DNA of 64,000 bases from UBA1732 sp045114235 (GCA_045114235.1 JBGUKB010000078.1:1-64000); one strand, 5' to 3'. Counted from the stretch's first letter, positions 19,959 to 29,721 are shown. A program made the numbers and translations. The notes: generated from the letters alone by a model not told the origin.

Positions 19959-20091
19959 GGAGGACAAGTCCTCCACTGCAGTAGTGCGCGGCTCTGCTCG
20001 CGCACACTGTAAGCAGTGACGAAACAGTGCCGGGCTCCGCTCCGGCACACTGCAAGCAGTGACGAAGCAGTGCCCGGCTCCGCTCGGGCAC
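19959..20091 (+). repeat. REP-like palindromic element, three tandem hairpins (locus 1)
   Basis: It begins immediately after TAA with GGAGGACAAGTCCTCC (19959-19974), followed by three hairpins: GTGCGCG/CGCGCAC (19984-20005), GTGCCGG/CCGGCAC (20027-20048) and GTGCCCG/CGGGCAC (20070-20091). All have 8-base loops of the form GCTCYGCT. Hairpins 2 and 3 are a 43-base direct repeat. Stem bases change in compensating pairs, so pairing is conserved. Related copies lie at 44474-44520 and 62487-62535. Confidence 0.8.
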
Positions 20092-20115
20092 AGAATGACA
20101 CCAAATACAATATAG

Positions 20116-20149
20116 GCTGCGGACGCCGCAACAAGCTCCGCGGCTTTTT
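20116..20149 (+). terminator. Terminator after the esterase gene
   Basis: GCTGCGGA (20116-20123) pairs with TCCGCGGC (20137-20144) over a 13-base loop and is followed by TTTTTCTTTT. It lies downstream of the palindromic element and just before the next gene's start. Confidence 0.75.
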
Positions 20150-20168
20150 CTTTTCCTTAAGTCCTTAT

Positions 20169-20846
20169 ATGATCCCCGGCAACGATCCCACGAAAAAGAA
20201 GAAACGGTCGCGCGTCCGCAGGCTCCTGCCGATCGCGGGCGGCGTCCTCGTGCTGTGCGCCATTCTCTGCGGCATCGTCCTGTTCGCCGCCGATCGTCGC
20301 ATCGAACGCTGCGCCGCCGGACGCGTCTACGATGACGTCGAAGCCGTCCCCGTCCGCGAATACGGCCTGCTGCCCGGCACGTCGCGGCTGGTGCACGGGA
20401 AATACCTCAACACGTATTTCTTCAACCGGATCCACGCCGCGGTCGAACTCTACCGCGCGGGCAAGATCCGCAAGATCATCGTGTCGGGCGACAACGGCCG
20501 CGCGGACTACAACGAGACGGGCGACATGGCGCGTGAGCTGGTCGCGGAGGGTGTGGCTCCGGAGGACGTGCTGTCCGACTACGCCGGATTCCGCACGCTG
20601 GATTCGGTCGTGCGCGCCCGGAATCTCTTCGGCGCGTCCGAGATCACGGTCATTTCCCAGAGATTCCACTGCGAACGCGCGATCTACCTGGCGTCGCGGC
20701 ACGGCATCGACGCGGTCGGGTTCGAGGCGGACGAAGTCGCGCCGCGGTCGGTCATGATCCGGCTAACCGTCCGGGAGGCGTTCGCGCGCGTGCTGGCGGT
20801 CCTCGACGCGGAGGTCCTGAAGACGAAGCCGCATTTCGAATACTGA
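20169..20846 (+). CDS. SanA/YdcF-like DUF218 membrane-anchored protein
   Basis: 225 residues from ATG 20169. An in-frame ATG further upstream would place the N-terminus inside the palindromic element and terminator, so I reject it; no good ribosome site is visible at either. A Lys/Arg-rich N-terminus (KKKKRSRVRR) is followed by one membrane helix (about residues 20-42), then a periplasmic DUF218 domain: PVREYGLLPGTSR, a KIIVSGDNG strand, and the block ETGDMARELVAEGVAPEDVL. SanA of enterobacteria supports envelope barrier function (vancomycin exclusion at high temperature); the biochemical activity of the family is not settled. The nearest neighbours give no functional hint. Family assignment is confident, role only by analogy. 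Confidence 0.85.
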   Translation: MIPGNDPTKKKKRSRVRRLLPIAGGVLVLCAILCGIVLFAADRRIERCAAGRVYDDVEAVPVREYGLLPGTSRLVHGKYLNTYFFNRIHAAVELYRAGKIRKIIVSGDNGRADYNETGDMARELVAEGVAPEDVLSDYAGFRTLDSVVRARNLFGASEITVISQRFHCERAIYLASRHGIDAVGFEADEVAPRSVMIRLTVREAFARVLAVLDAEVLKTKPHFEY

Positions 20847-20881
20847 TCCGGCGCATTTTCGCAAAAAGATTCGTTTCGAGC

Positions 20882-20910
20882 TTGAAAACAGGAAAAAAGG
20901 GTGGTATAGT
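20882..20910 (+). promoter_or_regulatory. Promoter of the SLC12-like transporter
   Basis: TTGAAA (20882-20887), a 17-base spacer and TATAGT (20905-20910). The first in-frame ATG is at 20920, only 9 bases after the -10 box, so the transcript could be nearly leaderless. Confidence 0.6.
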
Positions 20911-20919
20911 TAGCGGGAA

Positions 20920-23238
20920 ATGGAAATACCTCCGGAATCAGTCATCAATCGGAAAGAACGTGCCAATATGAAACCCGAACAGAACGAACCGACGGCGGAA
21001 CCCGCCGCGAAAGGATACAGCTTCAACACATTCAGCGGGGTCTTCCTGCCGTCCATCCTGACCATCCTCGGCGTGGTGATGTTCATGCGACTGGGGACGA
21101 TCGTGGGCAACCTCGGCATCGCGGGCGCGTTCGGCATCCTGCTGGTGGCGGAGAGCATCGCGGTCGCGACCGGGCTTTCCATCTCGGCGATCTCCACGAA
21201 CACGCCGGTGAAGAGCGGCGGCCCGTACTTCCTGATCTCGCGGTCGCTGGGGCCGGGCTTCGGCGCGTCCATCGGGCTGACCTACTACGTGTCGCAGTCG
21301 CTGTCCGTTCCGTTCTACGTGATCGGCTTCTCGGAGGCGTTCGTGACGGTGTTCCCGTCGTTCGCGCCACAGCTGCTTTGGGTCGGACTGATCCCGCTGG
21401 CGGTCCTTTTTACAATCGCAATGATCGGCGCGAACTGGGCGATCCGCACGCAATACCTCATCATGGCGATCCTGGCGCTGTCCATCGTGGCGATCCTCGG
21501 CGGCGCGGCGGCGAGCGGGCCGACGCTCGAAGGCTTCCGCACCAATTTCCACGCGGTCAAGGGGATCAAGCTGGACATCCTGATCCTGGCGACGAATTTC
21601 GCCGTGTTCTTCCCCGCCGTGACCGGATTCCTCGCCGGCGTCAACATGTCCGGCGACCTGCAGGACGCACGCAAATCCATCCCGCGCGGCACGATCCTGG
21701 CGATCGGCGTCGGGTTCGTGATCTACGCCGTGGAGATCATCCTCTTCGGCGCAGCGTGGAACCGGACGGACCTTATCGAAAACACCTACGGCACGCTCGT
21801 GAAAAACGCCGTATTCCACACCGGATTCCTCGTCTTCGCGGGCATGGCGGCCGCCACGCTGTCCAGCGCGCTCGGCACGCTGATCGGCGCGCCGCGCATC
21901 CTGCAGGCGTTCGCCGCGGACAAGATCTTCACGCCGCTGAACTTCTTCGCCTGGGGACGCGGCAGGAACAACGAGCCGATCCCGGCGATGTGCCTGACGC
22001 TCCTGATCTCGGCGGGCATCCTGTTCTGGGGCAGCCGCCAGGGCAGCGGCGGCACCGCGCTGAACGCCGTCGCCGAGCTCGTGACCATGTTCACGCTCTG
22101 CACTTACGGCATCATCAACATCGCCGCCGCGGTCGAGCATTTCGCCGCGAACCCGTCCTTCCGCCCGAAATTCCGCCTGTTCCACTGGGCGGTCGGCTGC
22201 TACGGGGCGGCGGCGTGCTTCGCCGTGGCGCTCTTCATCAACGCCGGACTGCTGATCGTGGCGTTCATCATCGTAGGCGTCCTCTTCCTGATCGCACGCC
22301 GCAAATCGCTCGCCAGCACGTTCGGCGACGCCCGCCGCGGCTACTACTTCGAACGCATCCGCCGGTGCCTCATCCATCTGGCGTCCATGCCGTCCGACGC
22401 GAAGAACTGGCGCCCCCAGATCCTCATCCTCGCCGGGCCGAACAAGAAGCACCTCGCGCTCATCCGGTACGGATCGCTGCTGAACAACGAACGCGGCATC
22501 ATGTCCGTGGCGCGCTTCCTGAACCCCGGCCCCGATCCGGCGGCCGCGGAGAAGCAGCGCAAGCAGGAGGAAGCGAAACTCCGCGAGATCGCGGAGGAAT
22601 CCGGCACGCAGTTCTTCCCGGTCGCAGTCACGACCTCCGAGGAGACCGATTTCGACGAGGCGCTGAACGTCTTTCTTCAGTCGCACTCGCTCGGCCCCCT
22701 CGCGCCAAACATCGTGCTCTCCGGCTGGCCCGTCAACAAAGACCGCGTCGAGGCGTTTTTTCAGCACCTGCAGACCATCCGTCTGCTCCGCATGAACACG
22801 CTCGTCCTCATCAATCCCGAACGCGCCGCCGAGGAGCCGGGCGACGGCCCCATCGACATCTGGTGGCGCGGACGCCAGAACGGCTCCCTGATGCTCATTC
22901 TCGCGCATCTGCTGACCTGCAACCGCGGATGGCACAAGACGAATATCCGCCTGCTGCGCCTGTCCGACCCGGAACACCGTCCCGAGGCGGAACAGGAACT
23001 CGCGCAGCTCGCCTACGATTCGCGCATCGAGGCGCAGCACCTCGTGCTGTCGCAGGAGGCCGATTTCGAAACGGCGTTCCGCGCGTACTCCTCGAAAGCG
23101 TCCCTCGTTTTCCTCGGGTTCATCCCGCCCCAGCCGGAGGACTGCCGGTCGTTCTACGAACGCATCAGCGCCCAGCTCGAAGGCATGCCGACGACCTTCC
23201 TCGCGGCGTCCGCGGGCGACACCGACCTGGATTCGTGA
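20920..23238 (+). CDS. SLC12/cation-chloride-cotransporter-like APC permease
   Basis: 772 residues from ATG 20920, which sits 9 bases after the promoter's -10 box. A second in-frame ATG at 20968 (MKPEQNEP) has a weak GGAAAG 11 bases upstream and is a realistic alternative. The membrane half opens with FNTFSGVFLPSILTILGVVM and MFMRLGTIVGNLGIAGAFG, the typical NKCC/KCC first helices, and has about 12 hydrophobic segments to residue ~455. The C-terminal ~315 residues are soluble, starting near RRKSLASTFGDARRGYYFER and containing WRPQILILAGP, as in SLC12 cytosolic domains. Family members move Na, K and Cl or amino acids across the inner membrane; the bacterial substrates are mostly unknown. It is transcribed alone and converges with the sensor kinase. 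Confidence 0.85.
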   Translation: MEIPPESVINRKERANMKPEQNEPTAEPAAKGYSFNTFSGVFLPSILTILGVVMFMRLGTIVGNLGIAGAFGILLVAESIAVATGLSISAISTNTPVKSGGPYFLISRSLGPGFGASIGLTYYVSQSLSVPFYVIGFSEAFVTVFPSFAPQLLWVGLIPLAVLFTIAMIGANWAIRTQYLIMAILALSIVAILGGAAASGPTLEGFRTNFHAVKGIKLDILILATNFAVFFPAVTGFLAGVNMSGDLQDARKSIPRGTILAIGVGFVIYAVEIILFGAAWNRTDLIENTYGTLVKNAVFHTGFLVFAGMAAATLSSALGTLIGAPRILQAFAADKIFTPLNFFAWGRGRNNEPIPAMCLTLLISAGILFWGSRQGSGGTALNAVAELVTMFTLCTYGIINIAAAVEHFAANPSFRPKFRLFHWAVGCYGAAACFAVALFINAGLLIVAFIIVGVLFLIARRKSLASTFGDARRGYYFERIRRCLIHLASMPSDAKNWRPQILILAGPNKKHLALIRYGSLLNNERGIMSVARFLNPGPDPAAAEKQRKQEEAKLREIAEESGTQFFPVAVTTSEETDFDEALNVFLQSHSLGPLAPNIVLSGWPVNKDRVEAFFQHLQTIRLLRMNTLVLINPERAAEEPGDGPIDIWWRGRQNGSLMLILAHLLTCNRGWHKTNIRLLRLSDPEHRPEAEQELAQLAYDSRIEAQHLVLSQEADFETAFRAYSSKASLVFLGFIPPQPEDCRSFYERISAQLEGMPTTFLAASAGDTDLDS

Positions 23239-23259
23239 AACAGTCCGCCTGAAAGAAAG

Positions 23260-23298
23260 AAGCCCGTCCCGCGGCAAACGGACGCGCCGGGGACAGGC
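23260..23298 (-). terminator. Terminator of the hybrid sensor kinase gene
   Basis: A GC-rich imperfect inverted repeat (23262-23274 with 23287-23298, around a 12-base loop) lies 30 bases beyond the kinase stop. Read on the minus strand it is followed by TTCTTTCTTTC. Confidence 0.6.
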
Positions 23299-23330
23299 AA
23301 ACGAACCGGGGAAAACGCCCGGGACCGAGC

Positions 23331-26300
23331 TTATTTTTTCGCCGCGGAGATCTTGAGCAGGAGCTTGGCGATATTCTCCGTGCGGAGCGGCTTCAGCAGG
23401 ATGCCGGTGAACGGCGCGGGATCCGTGCTCTTGCACATTTCCACATCGGCAGTCAGGGCGTAAACCGGGAGATCGTACCACATCGGATTGCGGCGTATCT
23501 CCGCGGCGAGCTCCGGCCCGCTCATGTTCGGCATCCAGACGTCGGTGAGCACGGCGTCGTACCGGGTGTCGTTCATCATCGTCAGGGCGTCCCTGCCGGA
23601 CGTGGCGGAGCCGATGTTCCTGACGCCGAGTTTTCTGCAAAGCGCCTCCAGCACCTTCAGGTTCAGCTCGTTGTCGTCGACCAGCAGCAGGGACAAATTG
23701 ACGTCCGCGGGCAGTGCGTGCGTCCCGCCCTGCTGTTCGAGCTCGGCGGGAGCTTCAAGCTGGTACTCGATGTGCGGGATCTCGACCGTGAACGAGCTGC
23801 CGACGCCGAGTTCGCTGTCGATCCTGACTTTGCCGCCCATTTTCGCCGCCATGAGGTTGCAGATGGAGAGGCCGAGCCCGGTGCCGCCGACCTGGTTCTT
23901 CGTACGGATGCGCACGAACGGCTGCATGAGTTCGGAGAAATGGCTCCTGTCGATGCCGATACCGGTGTCCTGCACGGTGAACGCGAGCAGTCCGGTCTTC
24001 CCGCCGGCGTCCGGCGTGAACCGGAGATGCAGGGTGACGCCGCCCTTTTCGGTGAACTTGACGGCGTTTCCGATGAGGTTGAAGAGGATTTGGCTGACGC
24101 GCTGGGCGTCGACCTTCACCCACGGGATCTCGTCGGGCGCGTCGAGCTTCAGGTACAGGGACTTGTTGCGCGCGGCGTCGCCGACAATGGTGAGGACGGA
24201 TTCGGCGAGGCGTCGGAAATCGCACATGGCGGGGTAGAGTTTGAGCTTGCCCGCGTCGAGGGAGGCGAAGTCCAGCACGTCGTTGATGAGCTGCATCAGG
24301 GTGTTGCCGCTGAAAATGATGTTGCCGAGGTATTCCGTCGCCTTTTCCGGCGGGAGCCCGCCCTGTTGGAGCAGTTCGGAGAACCCGATGATGGAGTTCA
24401 GCGGCGTGCGGATGTCGTGGCTGACGCAGCTGAAGAAGAAGCTCTTCGCCTTTTCGGCGGAAACGGCCTTGTCGCGTTCCTTTTTCAAGTTCTCCGTGAG
24501 CTCGTATTTCAGGAGCATCATGTTCGCCGTGTGCTGGAAGTTGCCCAGCATCTCGTAGTCGGTCTGCGAGAACGAACGCCACGGATCCTTGAAATAGATC
24601 GAAACCGCGCCCCACACGCGGTCGCCGTGCATGAGCTTGAAGGAACTGCGCGTCCCCATCCCGGTGGCGCGGATAGTCTGCGCGAGGTTGGGATCCTCGA
24701 GCGGAATGTTCTGCAAATCGTTGTCGACCGTAACGTCACATCCTTCCAGCCTGGCGATCCATTCTTCGTCGAAGCTGGTGAGTTCGCGGACCTTCATGAT
24801 GGACGGGGTGAACGGCTGGCCGGAGTCCTCGAAGCCCCATGTGGCGAGGAGCTCCACTCCGTCCGGCTTGAAGTGGATGAAATTGCCGCCGTTCGCCGAG
24901 AAGTAGCCGGCGATGACGCGGATGACCTCCTGGAAAGCACGGCTGTCCTCTTCTGTCTCGGAGAGGATGGCCTCCATGCAGGCCGAAGTTGCTTCCTGAC
25001 GGCGCATGCGGCGGTCGGATTCGGTGATGTCCACGGCAAACATGAAGATATAGGAAAGTTTGTTCGAATCGTCCGTCACGCCGTGGGCGTCGATCTGCCA
25101 GAGCTTGCCGTTGATCTTCCGCTGGATGGAGGACGTGCGCAGGCCGTTCATGATCGCCTGAAGAAGCTGCGGCTTCACTTCGCGTTCGAGCGTGGCGATC
25201 GACTCCTGATAGGGCTTGTTGCAGCGGAGCAGACGGCCGAAGCCGTCGAACATCGCCACAGGGATGATGGTATTGTCGATGAGCAGTTGGTTTTCCTGTT
25301 CACGGCGCTGGATTTCGCGCTGGGCGATGCCGCGTTCCACGGCCATGGAAAGCAGCGAAGCGGCAGCCTGCACCAGCTGGAGGTCGGCGGGACTGAAATG
25401 CGTCCTGTAGTTGACGTAATGGACGGCCAGCCCGCCCCAGAAACGACCGTTGATGGTCACGCGGGCGATGATGGCGGATTTGGAGTGGCACCCGACGTCC
25501 GGCGAATCCGCGTAAAGCGCTTCGGCGTCCTCGAACGCGAGCACGGGCTCCTTGCGTCTTTCGCGGCACTGCTTCAGGATCGGGCAGTCCGGATCGTGCT
25601 TGCCGAGGCGGTCGACGCCGGGGCGCGTCCATTCGTTCGTGAGGCGGAGGCCGTCCGAAGACTTCTGCGGGAGCAGGAGAACGCGGTCGCAGTGCAGGAC
25701 GTCGAGCATTTGCCCGGCCAGATAGTCGCAGAATTCGCGGATGTCGGGATGGTCGGTGAAGTAGGCAAGGATGTTCATCTTGAACTTCTCGATCCCGTGC
25801 AGCTTGCGTTCCTCTGTCACGTCGTGCGCGATGCCGACCAGCATCTTCCCGCCCTGGTCCGTGCGGAACGGCAGCAGCCATTTCTCGAAGACGTGCCAGC
25901 CGACCCCCGGCACGACCTCGTCGACGTCGGTGTGGATCAGGTCCTTCGAGTTCATCGCGTCGGCGTGTTCTGAGGTCAGCTTGTCCGCGACCACCTTCGG
26001 GAAGATGTCGTAGTCCGTCTTGCCAATGACCTCGTCGCGTGTGCGTCCGATCATGCGGCAGAACTTGCGGTTGCACAGGGAGTAGCGGAAATCGTTGCCG
26101 GCGTCCTTCACGAAGAAGGACATGGGCAGCGTGTCGATGATCTGCTCCAGCAGGCGGATGGAGTCCGCCAGGTTCTGCTGTTCGCGTATGCGGTAGAGGA
26201 TGGCGGCGAACGTGTCCACCATCATGAGGCGGGGTTCGTTGTTGTAGGCCGGGAACGGCATGCGTCTCGTGAACTGAATGAGCATCGTGCCGATGTAGCG

Positions 26301-27437
26301 CTTCTGGTTGAAGATCTCGAACGCGAGGTGGCAGCACGGATATCCGGGGCATTTTTCGGGGATCTCGGCCAGTTCCGGCACATGGGCGATCTCCGGGATC
26401 GCGCAGGCGTGCCTTTCCTTCAGGATCGGCCGCATGTAGCCTACCATCTTTTCCCTCAGTTCGGGCGTGAGCTTCGGCAGTTTGTCCGCCATGTCCGGAC
26501 GCACGAACTCCGTCTGCTTATCCAGCTCGAGGTTCAGCCACACCATCCGGCAGCTGTCGAACTCGCGGAAGATGATCTCGGTGATGATCGACAGGACCTT
26601 GTTCATGTCGGTCTCATTCTGCGTCTTCTTCAGGATCTCGGCGTTCGCCGCCTCGTATTTGTGGAAGAATGCTTCCGCCGTGATGTCCTCGACCGTGCCG
26701 AGGATCAGGCGACGCCCGGACGGGTCGACGTACAGGTTCTCCACGAGGTGCACGAACTGCGGGAACCCCTTGTCGTCCAGCAGCGCCAGACGGAAATTCT
26801 GCGTATGCTCCGGGGCCTGCACGGTCTTTTCGGAGAAGCCGCGCCATTGTTCGGCGACCGGAGCGGGAAGGAAGTCGGCGGCCTTCTTGCCGCGCACCCC
26901 CATCTGATCGACGCGGAATATCTGCGCGAAGCTGCGGTTCGCACGCATGAAACGGAAATCGTCGTCGACCTCCTGCACGTATACGCCGAGCGGGATGTTG
27001 TTCGCAATGGTCCGGAAAAGACTCCCCTCGTTTCCGGCCGCGTTCCAGCCGGAGTTGTCGGCCTGCGCGGACTGGACGGAGAAGAAGAGGACGCCCGCCT
27101 CCGTGCCGTCGGAAAGGACCGCGGGTTGCATGACGGATTCGTACCACGCGCCGGAGGATTCGGCGCAGATGTGGAATATGAGATCGAATCCGGGCAGGGA
27201 AACGCGGCATGCGCCGTCGCCGGATTTCACGGCGTCAGCCGGGATCAGTTCGTCAAGAGACTGTCCGGCAAGCCCGCCGGAACCCCGCTCGAACGCCTTT
27301 TCCGCAGCAGGATTCCCGTACAGGATCGCACCGTCGCGCCCGACGACGATCACGCCGTCCGACAGGTGGCAGTATACAGCATCAAAAGCCCCGGAAGCGA
27401 GGCGGATTTGTCCATTGTTCGTTTGTTTCCCGGCCAT
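23331..27437 (-). CDS. Multi-PAS/GAF hybrid sensor histidine kinase with receiver domain
   Basis: 1,368 residues with no signal peptide or membrane segment, so a cytoplasmic sensor. Domains in rough order: PAS (15-125), PAS (140-260), GAF-like (275-430), PAS (435-550), GAF-like (560-715), PAS (725-830) and GAF-like (845-1000). The kinase core follows: H-box SHDIRTPLNS with phospho-acceptor His1007, N-box NLIGNAVKF (Asn1124), and G-boxes DTGIGI and GGTGLGLS. The C-terminal receiver (1248-1368) has acidic LVDDNE, phospho-acceptor Asp near 1299 in LTDVWMPNMSG, and conserved ALTAD and LLKPL. The GAF-like module at 275-430 carries several Cys (PEKCPGYPCC) that could bind a metal or sense redox (inference). 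No response-regulator gene or HPt domain is nearby, so the output partner is unknown. Confidence 0.92.
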   Translation of the reverse strand: MAGKQTNNGQIRLASGAFDAVYCHLSDGVIVVGRDGAILYGNPAAEKAFERGSGGLAGQSLDELIPADAVKSGDGACRVSLPGFDLIFHICAESSGAWYESVMQPAVLSDGTEAGVLFFSVQSAQADNSGWNAAGNEGSLFRTIANNIPLGVYVQEVDDDFRFMRANRSFAQIFRVDQMGVRGKKAADFLPAPVAEQWRGFSEKTVQAPEHTQNFRLALLDDKGFPQFVHLVENLYVDPSGRRLILGTVEDITAEAFFHKYEAANAEILKKTQNETDMNKVLSIITEIIFREFDSCRMVWLNLELDKQTEFVRPDMADKLPKLTPELREKMVGYMRPILKERHACAIPEIAHVPELAEIPEKCPGYPCCHLAFEIFNQKRYIGTMLIQFTRRMPFPAYNNEPRLMMVDTFAAILYRIREQQNLADSIRLLEQIIDTLPMSFFVKDAGNDFRYSLCNRKFCRMIGRTRDEVIGKTDYDIFPKVVADKLTSEHADAMNSKDLIHTDVDEVVPGVGWHVFEKWLLPFRTDQGGKMLVGIAHDVTEERKLHGIEKFKMNILAYFTDHPDIREFCDYLAGQMLDVLHCDRVLLLPQKSSDGLRLTNEWTRPGVDRLGKHDPDCPILKQCRERRKEPVLAFEDAEALYADSPDVGCHSKSAIIARVTINGRFWGGLAVHYVNYRTHFSPADLQLVQAAASLLSMAVERGIAQREIQRREQENQLLIDNTIIPVAMFDGFGRLLRCNKPYQESIATLEREVKPQLLQAIMNGLRTSSIQRKINGKLWQIDAHGVTDDSNKLSYIFMFAVDITESDRRMRRQEATSACMEAILSETEEDSRAFQEVIRVIAGYFSANGGNFIHFKPDGVELLATWGFEDSGQPFTPSIMKVRELTSFDEEWIARLEGCDVTVDNDLQNIPLEDPNLAQTIRATGMGTRSSFKLMHGDRVWGAVSIYFKDPWRSFSQTDYEMLGNFQHTANMMLLKYELTENLKKERDKAVSAEKAKSFFFSCVSHDIRTPLNSIIGFSELLQQGGLPPEKATEYLGNIIFSGNTLMQLINDVLDFASLDAGKLKLYPAMCDFRRLAESVLTIVGDAARNKSLYLKLDAPDEIPWVKVDAQRVSQILFNLIGNAVKFTEKGGVTLHLRFTPDAGGKTGLLAFTVQDTGIGIDRSHFSELMQPFVRIRTKNQVGGTGLGLSICNLMAAKMGGKVRIDSELGVGSSFTVEIPHIEYQLEAPAELEQQGGTHALPADVNLSLLLVDDNELNLKVLEALCRKLGVRNIGSATSGRDALTMMNDTRYDAVLTDVWMPNMSGPELAAEIRRNPMWYDLPVYALTADVEMCKSTDPAPFTGILLKPLRTENIAKLLLKISAAKK

Positions 27438-27486
27438 GGTTTTCGCGCGCCTTATACAAAGTATTTAAAACACAAAATAATCTTTT

Positions 27487-27515
27487 ACTTTATCACGGAT
27501 TCTCTAAAAAGTCAA
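27487..27515 (-). promoter_or_regulatory. Promoter of the hybrid sensor kinase
   Basis: On the minus strand TTGACT (27515-27510), a 17-base spacer and TAAAGT (27492-27487). Predicted start is about 27480, giving a leader of roughly 43 bases to ATG 27437. Confidence 0.5.
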
Positions 27516-27608
27516 GCGCTGAAAAATGTTCCCCTTGGCATAAGAAACAGGCATTTTCAGCGTGCCGCAGTTCAATTATTTTTTCCTTATTTTTCTACGC
27601 GCATCCGG

Positions 27609-27636
27609 TTGATTTTTCTTTCATCGGCTGTATGTT
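27609..27636 (+). promoter_or_regulatory. Candidate promoter of the DUF2264 gene
   Basis: TTGATT (27609-27614), a 16-base spacer and TATGTT (27631-27636), about 100 bases before the chosen start. The -10 is imperfect; TTATAC (27635-27640) is an alternative -10 with longer spacing. Confidence 0.35.
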
Positions 27637-27742
27637 ATACGAAGACGGCAGACCGCCGCACTCTGCGGAAAATACGTCTGATATGCCCTGCAATCTCCAC
27701 CTCATACCGGCACGCGCCGGGAAAGGATCCGTCCCCGTGAAC

Positions 27743-29683
27743 ATGAAATCATTCACCATCGGAATCGCTCTCGCGGCGGCCGCCGCGCTGGCCGCCTGCA
27801 CGCAGAACAAATGGTCCGCGCCCCCGGGAGGGTATTACAATTATGTCTACATAACCCCTCATTGGGGGACACAAGCTTACGATGTAAACCTCAATCCGCT
27901 CGCCACACGGTCGGACCTCCAGAAGGCCGCCGTCGACATCCTCCGCCCCCTGCTCCCGTACTACTCGGACGGGAAGGCGCGGCTGCATCAGGGCTACACC
28001 GGCGCGAGCTACCCGGACAGCACCGCGGAGATGGAGGCGTTCTCACGCCCGGTATGGGCGCTCGGTCCGCTCTGGGCGGGCGGCGGAGGCAGGGATCCCG
28101 AGCTCTGGAACACCTTCATGCGCGGGCTGATCTCGGGCACCGATCCGGCGAATCCCGAGTATTGGGGCAACGTCGGCGACTACGACCAGAAGATCGTCGA
28201 AATGGCGTCGATCGGGCTGGCGCTGGCGATCGCGCCGGAACAAGTCTGGGAACCGCTGACGAAGGAACAGCAGGACAACGTGTACAACTGGCTGAACAAC
28301 GCGAACCTCCGCAAAGCATGGCCGTGCAACTGGGAGATGTTCCGCGTGGTCGTGAACCTCGGATTCCGCCGCGTCGGGCGTCCGTACGACAAACAATCGG
28401 TCGAATCCGCGCTGAACGCCATGGAACCGTGGTATCTCGGCAACGGCTGGTACACCGACGGCGAAAACGCACACGCCGACCACTACAACTCCTGGGGCAT
28501 GCACTTCTACTGCCTGCTGTACGCCGCGCTGATGAAGGACGAGGACCCCGTCCGCGCCGAGCTCTATAAGGAGCGCGCACGCATTTTCGCGCAGGACTAC
28601 ATGTATTATTTCGGCGGCGACGGCTCCGCGATCCCGTACGGACGCAGCCTCGCCTACCGGTTCGCCGAAGCGGCGTTCTGGGCGGCATACGCCTACGCGG
28701 ACGTCGGCGGGATCGAGCCGGGCGTGGTGAAGGGGCTCTTCCTGCGCAACATGCGGAAATGGCTCAGCCGTCCGATCTTCGACGCGGGCGGCGTCCTGAC
28801 GGTCGGCTACGCGTACCCGAACATGAGCATGGCGGAGAGCTACAACGGGTTCGGCTCGGTCTACTGGGGCATGAAGTCGTTCCTCGTGCTCGCCCTGCCC
28901 GAGGACCATCCGTTCTGGGCCGCCGAGGAACTTCCGATGCCGGAGCTGCCCGCCTCGCGCCGCATGGATGGTCCCCACTTCATCGCCCAGCGCGACGGCG
29001 CGCACGCCGTGTTCTTCGCCGCCGGGCAGAAGCCGCGCATGCAGCACACGCACGGACAGGCGAAATACGAGAAATTCGCCTATTCCAATCTGTACGGATT
29101 CGGCGTCCCGAAGGGTCCCTACGGACTCGCGCAGATCGTCCCGGACTCCATGCTCGCGATCACCGACGTCGGCAGCGACCGCTACGCCGTCAAACGTGAC
29201 ACGAAGGACTACGAGGTCACCGACGACTGGATCCGCACCGACTGGTCCCCGCTCATGGGCGTCACGATCCGCACCTGGATCATCCCCGCCCTGCCCTGGC
29301 ATGTCCGCATCCACGAGATCACCACCGACCGCACGCTCCAGACCTTCGACGGCGGATTCGCGTTCCCCGCCGACGGCGTCTCCGTGAAGACCGAACGCAA
29401 GTCCGTTTTCGTCTCGCAGTCCGGCGGCATGTCCTGCGGAGCCGTCGACCTCTCCGGCGGCCGCACAGCAATCAACCAGGGCACGGAGCCGAACACGAAC
29501 CTGATCCTGCCGCGCGCGACGATCCCCGGTCTTCAGGGCAACATCCCGAAAGGCACCTCCACGCTCGTTTCGGCGTTCTTCTGCGGAAGCGGCGAACGCG
29601 GCGCAACACCCTCCGTGACGACAACCGATGACATCTATACGGTACATATTGGCGGCAAGACCGTCGTGATTCAGCGCAAATAA
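27743..29683 (+). CDS. DUF2264 lipoprotein, probable glycoside hydrolase
   Basis: 646 residues from ATG 27743, chosen because it opens a clean lipoprotein signal (MKSFTIGIALAAAAALAAC, lipobox LAAC); longer in-frame starts lack one. After the lipid-anchored Cys comes a DUF2264 domain: NPLATRSDLQKAAVDIL, FSRPVWALGPLWAGGG, WPCNWEMFRV, GWYTDGENAHADHYNSWGMH, and a C-terminal beta-rich part. I recall this family being classified as GH154 with beta-glucuronidase activity reported, but I am not certain the assignment holds for this protein. It would act at the outer face of a membrane on plant or algal polysaccharide. GH51 follows in the same direction behind its own promoter, consistent with a glycan-degradation locus. 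Catalytic residues cannot be assigned from sequence alone. Confidence 0.85.
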   Translation: MKSFTIGIALAAAAALAACTQNKWSAPPGGYYNYVYITPHWGTQAYDVNLNPLATRSDLQKAAVDILRPLLPYYSDGKARLHQGYTGASYPDSTAEMEAFSRPVWALGPLWAGGGGRDPELWNTFMRGLISGTDPANPEYWGNVGDYDQKIVEMASIGLALAIAPEQVWEPLTKEQQDNVYNWLNNANLRKAWPCNWEMFRVVVNLGFRRVGRPYDKQSVESALNAMEPWYLGNGWYTDGENAHADHYNSWGMHFYCLLYAALMKDEDPVRAELYKERARIFAQDYMYYFGGDGSAIPYGRSLAYRFAEAAFWAAYAYADVGGIEPGVVKGLFLRNMRKWLSRPIFDAGGVLTVGYAYPNMSMAESYNGFGSVYWGMKSFLVLALPEDHPFWAAEELPMPELPASRRMDGPHFIAQRDGAHAVFFAAGQKPRMQHTHGQAKYEKFAYSNLYGFGVPKGPYGLAQIVPDSMLAITDVGSDRYAVKRDTKDYEVTDDWIRTDWSPLMGVTIRTWIIPALPWHVRIHEITTDRTLQTFDGGFAFPADGVSVKTERKSVFVSQSGGMSCGAVDLSGGRTAINQGTEPNTNLILPRATIPGLQGNIPKGTSTLVSAFFCGSGERGATPSVTTTDDIYTVHIGGKTVVIQRK

Positions 29684-29721
29684 AATCACGATTTTTATTT
29701 AAGGTTTTTACGTTTTTCCGC

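Noticed and set aside
20938..23640. 900-codon minus-strand frame over the SLC12-like gene
   Set aside because: Charged Arg/Glu/His-rich translation with no domain; the plus frame encodes a clear membrane transporter.
23718..25973. 751-codon plus-strand frame over the sensor kinase
   Set aside because: Antisense shadow of a protein with unmistakable H, N, G and receiver motifs.
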